A stretch of 64,000 bases of DNA, from NCBI GenBank assembly GCA_963843465.1, contig CAWJKP010000005.1:62001-126000 (forward strand), written 5' to 3'. Source of the DNA: CAWJKP01 sp963843465. GTDB lineage: Bacteria; Planctomycetota; Planctomycetia; Pirellulales; Thermoguttaceae. The position numbers were made by a program, and so were the translations under genes. The notes beneath the pieces are model-generated. The model searched no databases. It saw nothing but the letters and a program-made list of their open reading frames with translations, and was not told where the DNA came from. Of the stretch, positions 1 through 8,495 are shown piece after piece (position 1 is the stretch's first letter; the number at the start of each line of letters is the position of its first letter).

Positions 1-7
1 ACGACCC

Positions 8-934
8 ATGACACGAATGTCCCTTGACGCACTCGAACGACGCTGCCAGAAGCCTGACCATCGGCAAATCGGCAATTGGATGGCCCGGCGTTTCAGCCGG
101 CCGGCGGCGCTGCGGATCACCTGGTTGATCGCCCCCTGGGGCGTCTCGGCCAATGCGGCCACGCTGGCCGCCTGGGGCTGCGGATTGGCGGCGGCAGCGG
201 CGTTGGGCTGGGGCTCGGTCCGCGGCTGGATCGTCGCTGCCGGCCTGCTCCAACTCTGGTACTTGCTGGACCATGTCGACGGGCAGTTGGCGCGGCTCCG
301 CGGCACGGCCTCTCTGGACGGCGTGCAGTTGGACTTCCTCATGCACCACACGCTCAACCTCCTAGTGCCGCTGGGGGCCGGCTGGGGACTGGCCGTGCGG
401 AGCCTGGAGCCGCTGTGGCTGTTGGCGGGAGTGCTCTGGGGAATCGCCCAACTGCTCATCACTCTCCAGCACGACGCCCGCTACAAGGCCTTCTATAGCC
501 GCTTGAAACGGGTGCGGGGCGTGCTGCTGTTGCGAGGCGGCGGCGGCGGTCGGCCCCAGCCGCAGCCGCCGATGCCCCGCCGGCCAGTGCCGTGGCTCGC
601 CTGGGCGGCCCGCAAGGCCTGCGAAGCCCACGTAATCATCAACGTGCTGGGCCTCGTGGCTCTGGGGTCGTGGCTGCTTGGCGACCGCGATCTTTTGGCT
701 GGCCGCTGCTACCTGGCCCTGATGGTGCCCGTTTCGACCGCCGTGGCCGGCTGGGTGATCGTTGCCGCAAACCGCAGTCAGCAGGCGGAAAGGGAGTTCG
801 CCGACTGGCACCAACCACCGCCAGGCTGCCAGTTGTCGCTGGCCGATGGCTGGTGGACGGTCGAACCGGCAGAAAAAGGACAAAATGCCCAAGCTGCACC
901 GATTGGGCAAGACGCTTTTCCCGAATCATCTTGA
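8..934 (+). CDS. CDP-alcohol phosphatidyltransferase family protein (variant active site)
   Basis: Integral membrane enzyme of the family that transfers a CDP-linked phospho-alcohol or diacylglycerol group. The signature is seen near residues 87-112: DHVDGQLAR, then G-x3-D, but the final Asp of D-x2-DG-x2-AR...G-x3-D-x3-D is His (GVQLDFLMHH). Several hydrophobic segments surround it. The start at base 8 is the first in-frame ATG after the window edge; ATG at 17 is also possible. It heads a surface-glycan cluster and has a canonical homologue at 2134-2781. Substrate unknown. Loss of the last Asp, the proposed catalytic base in the family, makes activity uncertain. Confidence 0.8.
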   Translation: MTRMSLDALERRCQKPDHRQIGNWMARRFSRPAALRITWLIAPWGVSANAATLAAWGCGLAAAAALGWGSVRGWIVAAGLLQLWYLLDHVDGQLARLRGTASLDGVQLDFLMHHTLNLLVPLGAGWGLAVRSLEPLWLLAGVLWGIAQLLITLQHDARYKAFYSRLKRVRGVLLLRGGGGGRPQPQPPMPRRPVPWLAWAARKACEAHVIINVLGLVALGSWLLGDRDLLAGRCYLALMVPVSTAVAGWVIVAANRSQQAEREFADWHQPPPGCQLSLADGWWTVEPAEKGQNAQAAPIGQDAFPESS

Positions 935-987
935 CCCCAAGGCCGGGTAGGTCCTATGGTGTCGGTCCAGGGCTGGGGACCACCAGG

Positions 988-1161
988 GATTAGAGATGAG
1001 GGATAAGAGACAAGGGATAAGAGATAAGAGATGAGGGATGAGAGATGTGAAGAATGAGAAATGAGAATTCAGAAATGAGGGATGAGAGAGGGACGCGATC
1101 GTCCCTTATCCCTTATCCCTCTTCTGACCACTAACCACTAGCCACTAACCACTGACCACTA
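988..1161. repeat. Heptamer-like tandem repeat tracts, inverted pair
   Basis: Purine-rich units of the type gggataagagat and gatgaggg run from about 988 to 1095. They are followed by the complementary cccttatccc type (about 1103-1130) and then by a second unit type, ccactaaccactag, which ends directly at the GTG start of the next gene. No gene is seen inside the pair. Confidence 0.85.
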
Positions 1162-2141
1162 GTGCGCGTTCACCTGCTGGTGCTGAACTACAACGGACGA
1201 GGGCTGCTGGAGGAGTGCCTGCCTTCGGTGATCGAGGCGGGGCGCCAGTCGCGGCACGCCTGTGAGGTGGCGGTGATCGACAATGGCTCGACGGACCAGT
1301 CGGTCGCCTGGCTGGCCCAGCGATATCCGCAAGTGGAGATCATCCGTTGTCCGAACCGGGGGCTCTGCTCGTTCAACGAGGTGGTGCCGCGTCTGCCCGG
1401 CCCGGTTGCCCTGTTGTTGAACAACGACATCAAGCTGGACCGGCGGGCGGTCGACCCGCTGGTCGAGCCGCTGGTTGGGGAAGCGGCGGGCGCCAAGCGG
1501 CCTTGTTTCATGACGGCCCCGCTCTGCTGGCTCTTCGACGGCGTGACCTATGAGGGTTTCCGCACGGCGGTGCGTTGGCGCTGGGGTTTGGTGCAGGCCA
1601 CGGCGCTTTACCCGGGCCACGAGCCGATGATCCGCCGGCAGGGCCTGACGGCCTCGGCGGGGGCGGCCCTGGCGGTAGACCGCGACAAGTTTGCCTCGCT
1701 GGGCGGCTTCGATCCGCTCTACCTGCCCGGCCGGTTGGAAGACCTGGACTTCGCCTACCGCGGCTACCAGGCCGGTTATCGGGCGGTTTACGTACCCGAG
1801 GCGACGGCCTGGCATCGCGGCATGGCCACCTTCGGCCGGGTCTACGGCGGTTCGTGCTGCGACGAGTTGGCATTGCGCAACACGCTCTTGTTCCAGTGGA
1901 AGAACCTGCGGCACCCGGCCCACCTGGCGCGGCAACTGGCGGGTCTGCCGCTGCGGTTGGCGTTGGAGTTGTTGCGCGCCCCTGGGCTCCGCCCCAGCGC
2001 CGCTGGCGTTTCGCCCGGGCCCTGATCGCGGCGATGGCCCGCAGGCGTCAACAGCCATCCGGCGCACCCGGCGCGGGCGACCTGCGGTGCGAGCGGGAAT
2101 TCTTTCATCAATTTCACCCGCGCGGGATGGGCCATGCTTGA
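1162..2141 (+). CDS. Family 2 glycosyltransferase, frame break near 1978
   Basis: GT2 (GT-A fold) glycosyltransferase, probably adding a sugar from a nucleotide donor to a surface glycan. The N-terminus has VLNYNG, the donor-site VIDNGSTD and the LLNNDI acid cluster. A G-F-D-P-L-Y-L-P-G-R-L-E-D-L-D acceptor motif sits near residues 185-200. The first frame stops at 2025 after 287 aa. Another frame continues without a break (WAPPQRRWRFARALIAAMA... to TGA 2139-2141), looks like a normal GT2 tail and overlaps the next start at 2134. One base appears to be missing in the GCGCGCCCC run. GTG start at 1162 follows a repeat tract with no Shine-Dalgarno. Confidence 0.8.
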
Positions 2142-2781
2142 GTATCCGATCTCGCGCTGGTATCTGCGTCCGCTGGCCGGCCGGCTGGCCGGCGTGCTGG
2201 CGCCGACCCGGGTCCGGCCGGTCCACGTGACGCTCTGCGGGCTGCTGTTGAGCGTGGCGGCGGCAGCGACGCTGGCGGCTCGTCCGGCCCTTGCACCGTT
2301 GGCCGCCGGACTGGTCCTGGCCGGCTGGTTTTGCGACCGGCTGGACGGCCAGCTCGCGCGGCGACAAGGAACAGTCACTCGCTGGGGAGGTTGGCTGGAC
2401 GGCAACATCGACGAGCTGTCCGACCTCGCTTTGCACACGGCCACCGCCTGGGCGGCCGCCCGCGGGCTGGGAAGCTCGCTGCCCTGGTTCCTGCTGCTGG
2501 CCTTTCTCGCCGGCAAGTATCTGTTCGTCTACGGCCTGAATCTGGAAGAGCATCTGGACCGCTCCGGCCCGCCGAGTAGGTCCCACCTGCCGGGCGGGGC
2601 CGACCGGCTGCGGACCATCTGGCATCTGCCGGGAAACGCGGACGTTCGCCTGCACCTGCTGATCGTGGCCCTGCTGAGCGGATGGCTGACGGTCGAGCTG
2701 GCGGTCGTCGCCGCCTACTACAACCTGCGATGGATCGCCGGCTACCTGCTCGTCGCGCGGCGGCTGGGAGGGGAAAGGTGA
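2134..2781 (+). CDS. CDP-alcohol phosphatidyltransferase family protein
   Basis: A 215-aa polytopic membrane protein with the full family signature: DRLDGQLAR followed by GGWLDGNIDE, that is D-x2-DG-x2-AR...G-x3-D-x3-D. All four metal/catalytic Asp are present, unlike the paralogue at 8-934. It probably attaches an inositol-, glycerol- or other alcohol-phosphate head group to a CDP-activated lipid, or makes a related phospho-linkage on a glycan. It overlaps the restored end of the upstream GT2 and the start of the downstream GT2 (GTGA), so the three are likely translationally coupled. Exact substrate cannot be told from sequence. Confidence 0.85.
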   Translation: MLEYPISRWYLRPLAGRLAGVLAPTRVRPVHVTLCGLLLSVAAAATLAARPALAPLAAGLVLAGWFCDRLDGQLARRQGTVTRWGGWLDGNIDELSDLALHTATAWAAARGLGSSLPWFLLLAFLAGKYLFVYGLNLEEHLDRSGPPSRSHLPGGADRLRTIWHLPGNADVRLHLLIVALLSGWLTVELAVVAAYYNLRWIAGYLLVARRLGGER

Positions 2782-3581
2782 GAATCACGGCGGCGATTAT
2801 CGTGCGGGACGAGGAGCAGAACCTGGCGGAATTGTTGCCGCGGTTGCAGGGGCTCGACGAGATCGTGGTGCTCGACGGCGGCTCGGCCGACGGGACGCTG
2901 GGCGTCGCAAGCGCCTGCGGCTGCCGGGTCGAATCGCGGCCTTTCGACAACTTCGCCAATCAGCGAAACCACGCTTGCCGCCTGGCCACGGGCGACTGGA
3001 TCTTGTCCATCGACGCCGACGAGCGGCCCACGCCGCGGCTGCTCGGCGAGATCCGCCGGGTGACGGCCGCAAGCGACCGCGCGGCTTATCGCGTGCCGAT
3101 CCGCAGCACGATCTTCGGCCGGCCGGTCCGTTACGGCGGCACGCAGGACGACCGTCCTTTGCGGCTCTTCCGCCGCGGCCGCGGCTGCTGGCGGGGCAGC
3201 GTCCACGAAGTGCTCGAAGTCGATGGCCCGACCGGCCTGCTGGAGGGCTGGCTGGAGCATTCCACGCTCCCCGACCTCGACGCCTTCCTCGCCAAGGTCC
3301 ACCGTTACACGACGCTCGAAGCCCACGCCCGGGTGCGTGCCGGCCTTCCGCCCCGCCCGTGCGGCCCCTTTCTGGCCCCAGCCCGCGAAGTCTTCCGCCG
3401 ATTGGTCTGGAAGTGGGGCCTGTTGGACGGCCCTGCCGGCTGGATGTTTTGCCTGCTGAGCGGGCTCTCGGAGTGGCTCCTGGCCATGCGTCATCGTCAT
3501 TACTGGCGTTTTGCAAAGTGCCATTCGAGTTTCCCCCTCTCCCTCCGGGAGAGGGTAGGGGTGAGGGAGAATCGCCAATGA
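2778..3581 (+). CDS. Family 2 glycosyltransferase, WaaE/KdtX-like
   Basis: Short GT2 enzyme of the type that glucosylates lipid-linked core sugars. Features seen: IIVRDEEQNL, VLDGGSADGT, the FANQRNHA stretch and the metal-binding DADERP. The start is GTG 2778, chosen because it overlaps the upstream TGA (GTGA) and follows gggaggggaaag. The last 15 or so residues (SLRERVGVRENRQ) are encoded by a palindromic repeat beginning near 3534, so the native C-terminus has probably been replaced. Acts at the cytoplasmic face of the membrane in the glycan cluster. Confidence 0.85.
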   Translation: MRITAAIIVRDEEQNLAELLPRLQGLDEIVVLDGGSADGTLGVASACGCRVESRPFDNFANQRNHACRLATGDWILSIDADERPTPRLLGEIRRVTAASDRAAYRVPIRSTIFGRPVRYGGTQDDRPLRLFRRGRGCWRGSVHEVLEVDGPTGLLEGWLEHSTLPDLDAFLAKVHRYTTLEAHARVRAGLPPRPCGPFLAPAREVFRRLVWKWGLLDGPAGWMFCLLSGLSEWLLAMRHRHYWRFAKCHSSFPLSLRERVGVRENRQ

Positions 3582-3729
3582 TCTCACCACCCCCTATCAA
3601 CCCCGCTCGCGACAACCAACGCCCCCAATTTGCCACTGCCTCCGGAAGACTTATCAGGGCCGCCGCAAGCACTGACAGAGGTTTGTCTGGAGTCCCCTCA
3701 CCCCAACCCTCTCCCGGAGGGAGAGGGGG
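3534..3729. repeat. R1 palindromic repeat, inverted pair
   Basis: Two copies of a palindrome built on ctccctccgggagaggg with a ggggtgagg flank, at 3534-3567 and in reverse at 3694-3729. The first supplies the 3' end of the upstream GT2. The second supplies the purine-rich segment just before the ATG at 3736 and may serve as its ribosome binding site. The 126 bases between them show no gene. Other copies: 14579-14612, 20096-20213 (pair), degenerate 56721-56756. Confidence 0.9.
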
Positions 3730-3735
3730 CAAGAT

Positions 3736-5307
3736 ATGAAAGCCGCCTCGGATTGCTCGACCTCGCTGCCGCTGTTGCCGCTGGTCCTCGACGACGTTCC
3801 CCAAGGGCTGCGGCAGGCCCTTCGGCAGGAAGGGGTTCCTTGCTGCAATCGCCGGCAGGGACCGGCCGAGGGCCGCTTCGTGCTCTTCGACTCGCGGACC
3901 GGGCGCCGCTGCCAACGAGGGCCGGGGCAGGTGGCCATCGACGTGGCGCGCCTCCGCGGCCCCGGCGCCCGCGATCCGTTCGAGGAACTGGTCGATGAAC
4001 AGGCCGCCGTCCACCAATGGCAAATCGGCGAACTGTCGATTACCGAGGAAATCGCGGTGATCGACAAGCGAGCCGCGCGGCGGGAACTGCTCGACGCGCT
4101 GCGCCTGCGGATCGAAGAGCAGGGCGGCGTCTGGATTCGTCTGGCCGCGTTTCCTTTCCCCTATCGCAGCGCTTTCAACTTCCGCCTGGATTACGACCAT
4201 TACCATCCTGACGACTTCTCGTCCACGCTCGAGGCGATCGCCGGCAACGAGTCGGCCACCAGCCACTACGTGAACGGCTCGGCCTTTGCGTCCTCCGGCG
4301 GCGCCCTGGCGAGGCTCCGCGGCCTGGACGTTGGCTCGCACGGTTTCTGGCACCACACCTACCGCACGGTCGAGGAAAACCTGCGGAACCTGGGCCGGGG
4401 GATCGAGATCCTCCGCTCGGCCGGGATCGAGCCCTCGGGCTTCGTTGCGCCGCACGGGCGATTCAACCGGAGCCTGCTGATCGCCTTAGAGACGCTGGGC
4501 GTCACGCACAGCTCCGAGTTCGGCCTGGCCTACGACGAGTTGCCCTTTGCGGTGGGCTCTGGCGCGGTGCTCCAGATTCCTATTCATCCGCTCTGCCTGG
4601 AGGTCTTCCTGGAAGCGGCCGCCGCTTCAACTCCGCCCTGGCGGCCGGGGCTGACAACGGCGCCCGTTAGCCCCGGCGGCCACGCCGGCTGTGCGTTAGC
4701 CCCGCCCGCCCAGCGGCCAGGGATAACGCGGGATGACGCGGTCCGCTTGGCCATCGACTACTATCGCGAGTTGATCCGGCTCCGTTGCCGGGCCGGCGAG
4801 CCGGTGTTTCTCTACGGTCATCCCACCGGCCGCCGCGGACGCCAGACCGACGTCTTGCCGGCAATCCTAGAAAGCGTGTCGTCGTCGGCCGCGATCTGGC
4901 GCACGACCCTCGGCCGGTTTCAGGCCTGGTGGCGGGCGCGGGCGTCCGTGCGGCTTTCCGCGGTGCAGCAGGGCGAGCGATTGGTGGTCGCCGCGGCCCG
5001 GTCTGCGCCCGGCTGGCGGCTGGGGATCGAGTACCTGCGAGGGTCGCGCGTGGCCCTGATGCCGCTGGAGGGCGAAACGGTGTCATTCGCTCCCAACGCT
5101 TTGGCCTATGAGAGCCGAGAGACTTCGCGCGGCATACTGCCGACTCGGGTCCAACGGGTCGAGGGCTTCCGCGGACGCGTACGCCGCTGGATCGACTGGG
5201 AGTTGGTGACGCCCGTCGACCAGATCGGCGCCGGCAACTGGCAGAACTGGACCAAGCGAACGTTGCGACGATGGTGGAAAGCAGAGGGGCGGAGGGACGA
5301 AGGATAA
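3736..5307 (+). CDS. Polysaccharide deacetylase (NodB-like) family protein
   Basis: A 523-aa protein whose central part resembles NodB-type deacetylases, which remove N- or O-acetyl groups from glycans. Seen around residues 150-250: FRLDYDHYH (first Asp of the metal site), DVGSHGFWHHTY (His ligands) and GFVAPHGRFN. The N-terminal 140 residues are unassigned. Residues about 300-320 (LTTAPVSPGGHAGCALAP) come from an in-frame R2 repeat at 4636-4692. The ATG at 3736 is preceded by the purine-rich arm of repeat R1. Position among glycosyltransferases suggests it trims an exported or surface glycan. No signal peptide is evident. Confidence 0.75.
   Translation: MKAASDCSTSLPLLPLVLDDVPQGLRQALRQEGVPCCNRRQGPAEGRFVLFDSRTGRRCQRGPGQVAIDVARLRGPGARDPFEELVDEQAAVHQWQIGELSITEEIAVIDKRAARRELLDALRLRIEEQGGVWIRLAAFPFPYRSAFNFRLDYDHYHPDDFSSTLEAIAGNESATSHYVNGSAFASSGGALARLRGLDVGSHGFWHHTYRTVEENLRNLGRGIEILRSAGIEPSGFVAPHGRFNRSLLIALETLGVTHSSEFGLAYDELPFAVGSGAVLQIPIHPLCLEVFLEAAAASTPPWRPGLTTAPVSPGGHAGCALAPPAQRPGITRDDAVRLAIDYYRELIRLRCRAGEPVFLYGHPTGRRGRQTDVLPAILESVSSSAAIWRTTLGRFQAWWRARASVRLSAVQQGERLVVAAARSAPGWRLGIEYLRGSRVALMPLEGETVSFAPNALAYESRETSRGILPTRVQRVEGFRGRVRRWIDWELVTPVDQIGAGNWQNWTKRTLRRWWKAEGRRDEG
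4636..4692. repeat. R2 repeat inside deacetylase gene
   Basis: Inverted halves ggcggccggggctgac and gttagccccggcggcc plus cacgccggctg, read in frame as part of the protein. The same element is seen at 8841-8903, 37731-37827, 40886-40949, 60505-60530 and, weakly, 46941-46980. Confidence 0.85.
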
Positions 5308-5372
5308 AGGATAAGGGATGAGAGATAAGGGATAAGAGATAAGAGATTAGGGATAAGAGATAAGAGATGAGG
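5297..5372. repeat. Heptamer-like tandem repeat, left arm
   Basis: Purine-rich units (ggataagggatgag, gagataag) just after the deacetylase stop. The complementary arm lies at 5577-5672. Between them is a short hairpin (gacggattgccaatccgtc, 5435-5453) and the start region of the next gene. Confidence 0.85.
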
Positions 5373-5530
5373 GCAGTTTCCCTTTTCTCCCTCTGCGAGA
5401 TAGTTGCCCCCAAGATCAACGAAAGCCCTGTAGGACGGATTGCCAATCCGTCATATCCTCTTGCAACAGGAACGCGATGCTGACGGACATGTCCATGAAT
5501 GACACCAATTTGCTTTCCGGAGGGAGTGTA

Positions 5531-6724
5531 ATGGCGCGATCTGTCGAACTCGCCGCTCACCTCAGCCCACTCCCGGGGCAAGAGGGGGAAACCCTCTCTC
5601 ATCCCTCATCCCTCGTCCCTCATCCCTCATCCCTCGTCCCTCATCCCTCATCCCTCATCCCTCATCCTTTAGGCCCTCTCCCCGAGCGAGGTCGCGTGCT
5701 GTTAGCGGGGAAGCTGACGGCCCTGGAGACATCCGGCGGCGGCGAGGTGCAGATGCTGGCCACGGGTCGTGCGTTGCGGGATCTGGGACTGGACGCCCGC
5801 TGTTGGCGGCCATGGGAGGAGCGGCTGGCAGGGGTGCGTCTGCTGCATCTGTTCGGCAGTCTGCCGGAGCACCTGGCGGTGGTCGAGGCGGCACGGCGGC
5901 AGCGAGTGCCGGTGGTGCTGTCGACGATTGCCTGGTTCAGCCTGGCAGGCTACTGGGCCGAGCCTCGCCCGCTGCTCCGGCGGCTGGCGGCTTGTGCGGG
6001 GCTGGCGGTCCGGGACTTGTGGCCGGGGTTCTCCTCCTGGCGGCGGAAACTCTATCAAAGCGTGGATCTGCTGCTGCCCAATTCCCAGGCCGAGGCGGAG
6101 CAGCTCGTACGCTACTTCGGCGTGCCGATGCGGCGGATCCACGTGGTACCCAACGGGGCCGACCCACGCTTCAGGACGGCGGATCCCGAGGCTTTCGCGC
6201 GGCAGGTCGGCGGGCCGGGTTTTGTACTTTGTGCAGGGCGGATCGAGCCGCGCAAGAATCAACGGGCCCTGCTCCGCGCCCTGCACGGCTCGGGCCTGCG
6301 CGTGGTGCTCTTGGGCGACGCCGTTCCGGGACACGAGGCTTACCTGGCGGAGTGCCGCCGCGTGGCGGACGAGCAGGTACAGTTCGTCGGCGCCTTGGAA
6401 CACGACGACCCGCGTTTGGCCAGTGCCTACGCCGCCTGCGGCTGCCTGGCCCTGTGCAGTTGGTATGAGACGCCCGGGCTGGCGGCGTTGGAGGCCGGGA
6501 TGTCGGGCGCACCGTTGGTCTTGCCCCACGGGGGCGCGGCGCGGGAGTATTTCGGCCCGCACGCGGAGTACGTCCGACCGAGGGACCTCCGCGGGATACG
6601 CCGTGCGGTGACGGAGGCGCTGCGACGCGGGCGGAGCGCGGAGTTGGCGGAGCAGACGGCCGGAAGTTTTTCCTGGGCGGCGGCCGCACGAGTTACGTTG
6701 GAAGCCTACCGGAGGATTTCTTGA
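5531..6724 (+). CDS. Family 4 (GT-B) glycosyltransferase
   Basis: Retaining GT-B glycosyltransferase. Core features: N-terminal SGGGEVQM, LLPNSQAEAEQL, the VVPNGAD hinge, FVLCAGRIEPRKNQ (donor-binding start of the second domain) and WYETPGLAALEAG with the conserved Glu pair for the nucleotide-sugar. ATG 5531 was chosen for its ggaggg Shine-Dalgarno; ATG 5477 is also in frame. From there to about residue 55 the sequence is repeat-derived (PHPSSLVPHPSSL), so the ancestral start may be GTG 5696 (MLLAGKLTALE). The stop overlaps the next start (TTGA). Confidence 0.8.
   Translation: MARSVELAAHLSPLPGQEGETLSHPSSLVPHPSSLVPHPSSLIPHPLGPLPERGRVLLAGKLTALETSGGGEVQMLATGRALRDLGLDARCWRPWEERLAGVRLLHLFGSLPEHLAVVEAARRQRVPVVLSTIAWFSLAGYWAEPRPLLRRLAACAGLAVRDLWPGFSSWRRKLYQSVDLLLPNSQAEAEQLVRYFGVPMRRIHVVPNGADPRFRTADPEAFARQVGGPGFVLCAGRIEPRKNQRALLRALHGSGLRVVLLGDAVPGHEAYLAECRRVADEQVQFVGALEHDDPRLASAYAACGCLALCSWYETPGLAALEAGMSGAPLVLPHGGAAREYFGPHAEYVRPRDLRGIRRAVTEALRRGRSAELAEQTAGSFSWAAAARVTLEAYRRIS
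5577..5672. repeat. Heptamer-like tandem repeat inside glycosyltransferase 5' end
   Basis: About thirteen tandem units of ctcatcc/ctcgtcc type. They read in frame as repeated H-P-S-S-L in the putative N-terminus of the glycosyltransferase. They are complementary to the arm at 5297-5372. Confidence 0.9.
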
Positions 6725-8124
6725 TCTTGTTCGCGCGTCGCACGATGGATCGGCTTCGCCGCCGGCCGCTGGGCCGTTATCGCTACGTGAGGCTGCGATG
6801 GCGGCTGCTGTTTGCGGTTGTCGATTTCGTGGGCGGATGGCTGCTGTGGCTGGTCCGGGCGTGGCAGGCGGCGAGTGGTGAGTGGCGAGTGGCAAGTGGC
6901 GAGTGGCGAGTGGCGAGTGGCAAGCGGCGATTCGACGCACTCCCGGAGGGGGAGGGGACGCGCGTTATCTTGCTGGTGCAGTTGGACCACCTGGGCGACG
7001 CCGTGCTTTCGACCACGCTTTTGCCGCCGCTGCGCCGGCGTTATCCGCGAGCCTCGCTGGAAGTGCTGACGAGCCCTTGGAACGAGGAGCTTTTCGCGGC
7101 GGCCCCGGAGGTGGACCGGGTTCACGTCGTGGCGAGGAGCCATTTTGTCCGCCCGCGGTGTTTCGGCGGGCTGGCGGCCATGCTCTGGTGCGGCTGGCGG
7201 CTTCGGCGGCGAAAGATCGACTTGGCAATCAACGTCCGCGGCGAGTTCCCCATTGCGCTGTTGATCTGGCTGAGCGGGGCTCGGCGGCGGCTGGGCTGGC
7301 ACTGCGGCGGCGGGGGCTTTTTGCTGACGGACAGCCCCGCCTATCTGCCCGGCCGGCCCGAGGTCGAGTCGCGATGGGCCTTGCTGGCCGCGCTGGGGAT
7401 CTATCCTGCGCCGGGAGAGGTTTTTTCCCCTGCGGTCTCTCCGCCTGAAGTGGTCCGGCGACGAGTGGCCCAGTGGTTGGACACTGCTGGACAGTCCAGC
7501 AGTGGCGCCCAGGGTGCAGGATGCGTCGAGCGCAGCGAGCCACACCATTTTTCCTCCTTCCTCACTCTTCCTTCCTCCTTCCTCACTCATCCTTCCTCCT
7601 TCCGCATTACCGTCCACGTGGGGGCAGGGACGACCGCCAAGCAGTGGCCGGTGGACCATTGGCGGGAGCTGATCGCCTGGCTGGTGGTCTGGCTGGGGGC
7701 GGAAGTCGTGTTGGTCGGCGGTCGCGGGGAACGTATAATCGCCCGCCGAATCCTCGATCCTTCCCCCTATCCGGGAGCGATCGACTGGACCGGGCAGCTT
7801 GGCGTGGGCGAGTTGGCGGCGGTGATCCAACAGTCCGACCTTTTCGTCGGCGGCGATTCGGGGCCCGCCCACCTGGCCGTGGCGGTAGGTACGCCGGCCG
7901 TGGTGCTGTTCAGCGGGACCAACGACCCGCGGCAGTGGCGGCCCTGGGGAAGCGGCGTGACGGTGGTCCGTCACGAGGTCCGATGTTCGCCCTGCCATCG
8001 CGAGCGTTGTCCGCTGAAGGAGCATCCCTGCATGAGAGGTTTGGAGGTCCAGGAAGTGGCCCGGGCGGTCGAGAAGGCGGCCCGAGCAGCGGGCGTTGGG
8101 AGGCATGGGCAGCCTATTGGGTAG
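6721..8124 (+). CDS. Family 9 glycosyltransferase (heptosyltransferase-like)
   Basis: ADP-heptose:LPS heptosyltransferase-type GT-B protein. The core begins near residue 80: ILLVQLDHLGDAVLST, then HVGAGTTAKQWP at the second domain start, LVGGRGE and the family hallmark SDLFVGGDSGPAHLA with GTPAVVLFSGT. TTG 6721 overlaps the upstream TGA. Two stretches look like in-frame repeat DNA: residues about 50-68 (GEWRVAS repeated) and about 265-295 (SSFLTLPSSFLTHPSSF), which fall in the N-terminal extension and the interdomain linker. Four Cys near the end (CSPCHRERCPLKEHPC) are typical of one GT9 subgroup. Likely transfers a sugar to a lipid-linked acceptor. Confidence 0.85.
   Translation: MILFARRTMDRLRRRPLGRYRYVRLRWRLLFAVVDFVGGWLLWLVRAWQAASGEWRVASGEWRVASGKRRFDALPEGEGTRVILLVQLDHLGDAVLSTTLLPPLRRRYPRASLEVLTSPWNEELFAAAPEVDRVHVVARSHFVRPRCFGGLAAMLWCGWRLRRRKIDLAINVRGEFPIALLIWLSGARRRLGWHCGGGGFLLTDSPAYLPGRPEVESRWALLAALGIYPAPGEVFSPAVSPPEVVRRRVAQWLDTAGQSSSGAQGAGCVERSEPHHFSSFLTLPSSFLTHPSSFRITVHVGAGTTAKQWPVDHWRELIAWLVVWLGAEVVLVGGRGERIIARRILDPSPYPGAIDWTGQLGVGELAAVIQQSDLFVGGDSGPAHLAVAVGTPAVVLFSGTNDPRQWRPWGSGVTVVRHEVRCSPCHRERCPLKEHPCMRGLEVQEVARAVEKAARAAGVGRHGQPIG
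6868..6928. repeat. Tandem gagtggc-type repeat inside GT9 gene
   Basis: Seven-base units gagtggc/gagtggt/aagtggc in tandem, translated as repeated E-W-R-V-A-S-G. A related tract occurs at 60473-60506. Confidence 0.9.
7544..7606. repeat. Tandem tccttcc-type repeat inside GT9 gene
   Basis: Pyrimidine-rich tcctccttcctcact units in tandem within the GT9 reading frame, in the linker between the two GT-B domains. Confidence 0.85.
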
Positions 8125-8144
8125 TGTGGGTCGAGCGTAGACAG

Positions 8145-8240
8145 CAGGGTGGGACAAGCTCGCGCAAGCGGTGCCGGCCCACCCATCGCGTTTGGTACTG
8201 GTGGGCCGGCGGCCGCCAAGGCGGCCTGGTCCCACCCTAC
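8145..8240. repeat. R4 palindromic repeat (cccaccctac family)
   Basis: About 96 bases with ends agggtgggacaagct and ggtcccaccctac and internal copies of ggtgggccggc/gccggcccacc. Further copies: 26930-27026, 27965-28279 (interrupted), 32020-32195 (half, interrupted), 35571-35664, 51490-51586. The two arm types appear in both orders. Confidence 0.9.
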
Positions 8241-8275
8241 GGCCCCCATTGGTTCAAGCAAGAGGAGAACCGAGG

Positions 8276-8494
8276 ATGATTGCCCCGCTCCGCGTGCCGG
8301 ATCCAGGGACGATCGAGACGCGGCGCCGGCTGCGTCGGGCCCATCGGCTGGTGGTCTCGACACTCCTGCCGGAGCAGCCGCCGTCGCCGCCCCCTGCCCC
8401 TGGTGTCCCGGCCTGGCAGGCCTGGATGGTCGCCGGTTGGGTGGTGGTCGCGGTTGTCTGCTATTATGCCAGCATGTTGGGACTTTGGCACTGA
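8276..8494 (+). CDS. Small single-pass membrane protein
   Basis: A 72-aa protein. ATG 8276 follows a clear aagaggagaaccgagg ribosome binding site. The N-terminal half is charged (ETRRRLRRAHR). A Pro-rich stretch (PPSPPPAPG) is followed by one membrane segment (WMVAGWVVVAVVCYYASML) at the C-terminus. It ends one base before the next start. No family recognised. Its place next to a PMT-like enzyme and a flippase suggests a small accessory subunit, which is an inference. Confidence 0.65.
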   Translation: MIAPLRVPDPGTIETRRRLRRAHRLVVSTLLPEQPPSPPPAPGVPAWQAWMVAGWVVVAVVCYYASMLGLWH

Positions 8495-8495
8495 G

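Noticed and set aside
2797..4455. Long antisense open frame of about 550 codons on the minus strand
   Set aside because: Lies opposite GT2 and deacetylase genes with clear motifs; it lacks motifs itself and reflects the high GC content. Similar shadows at 1159-2655, 48806-50533 and 56760-58127 were rejected for the same reason.
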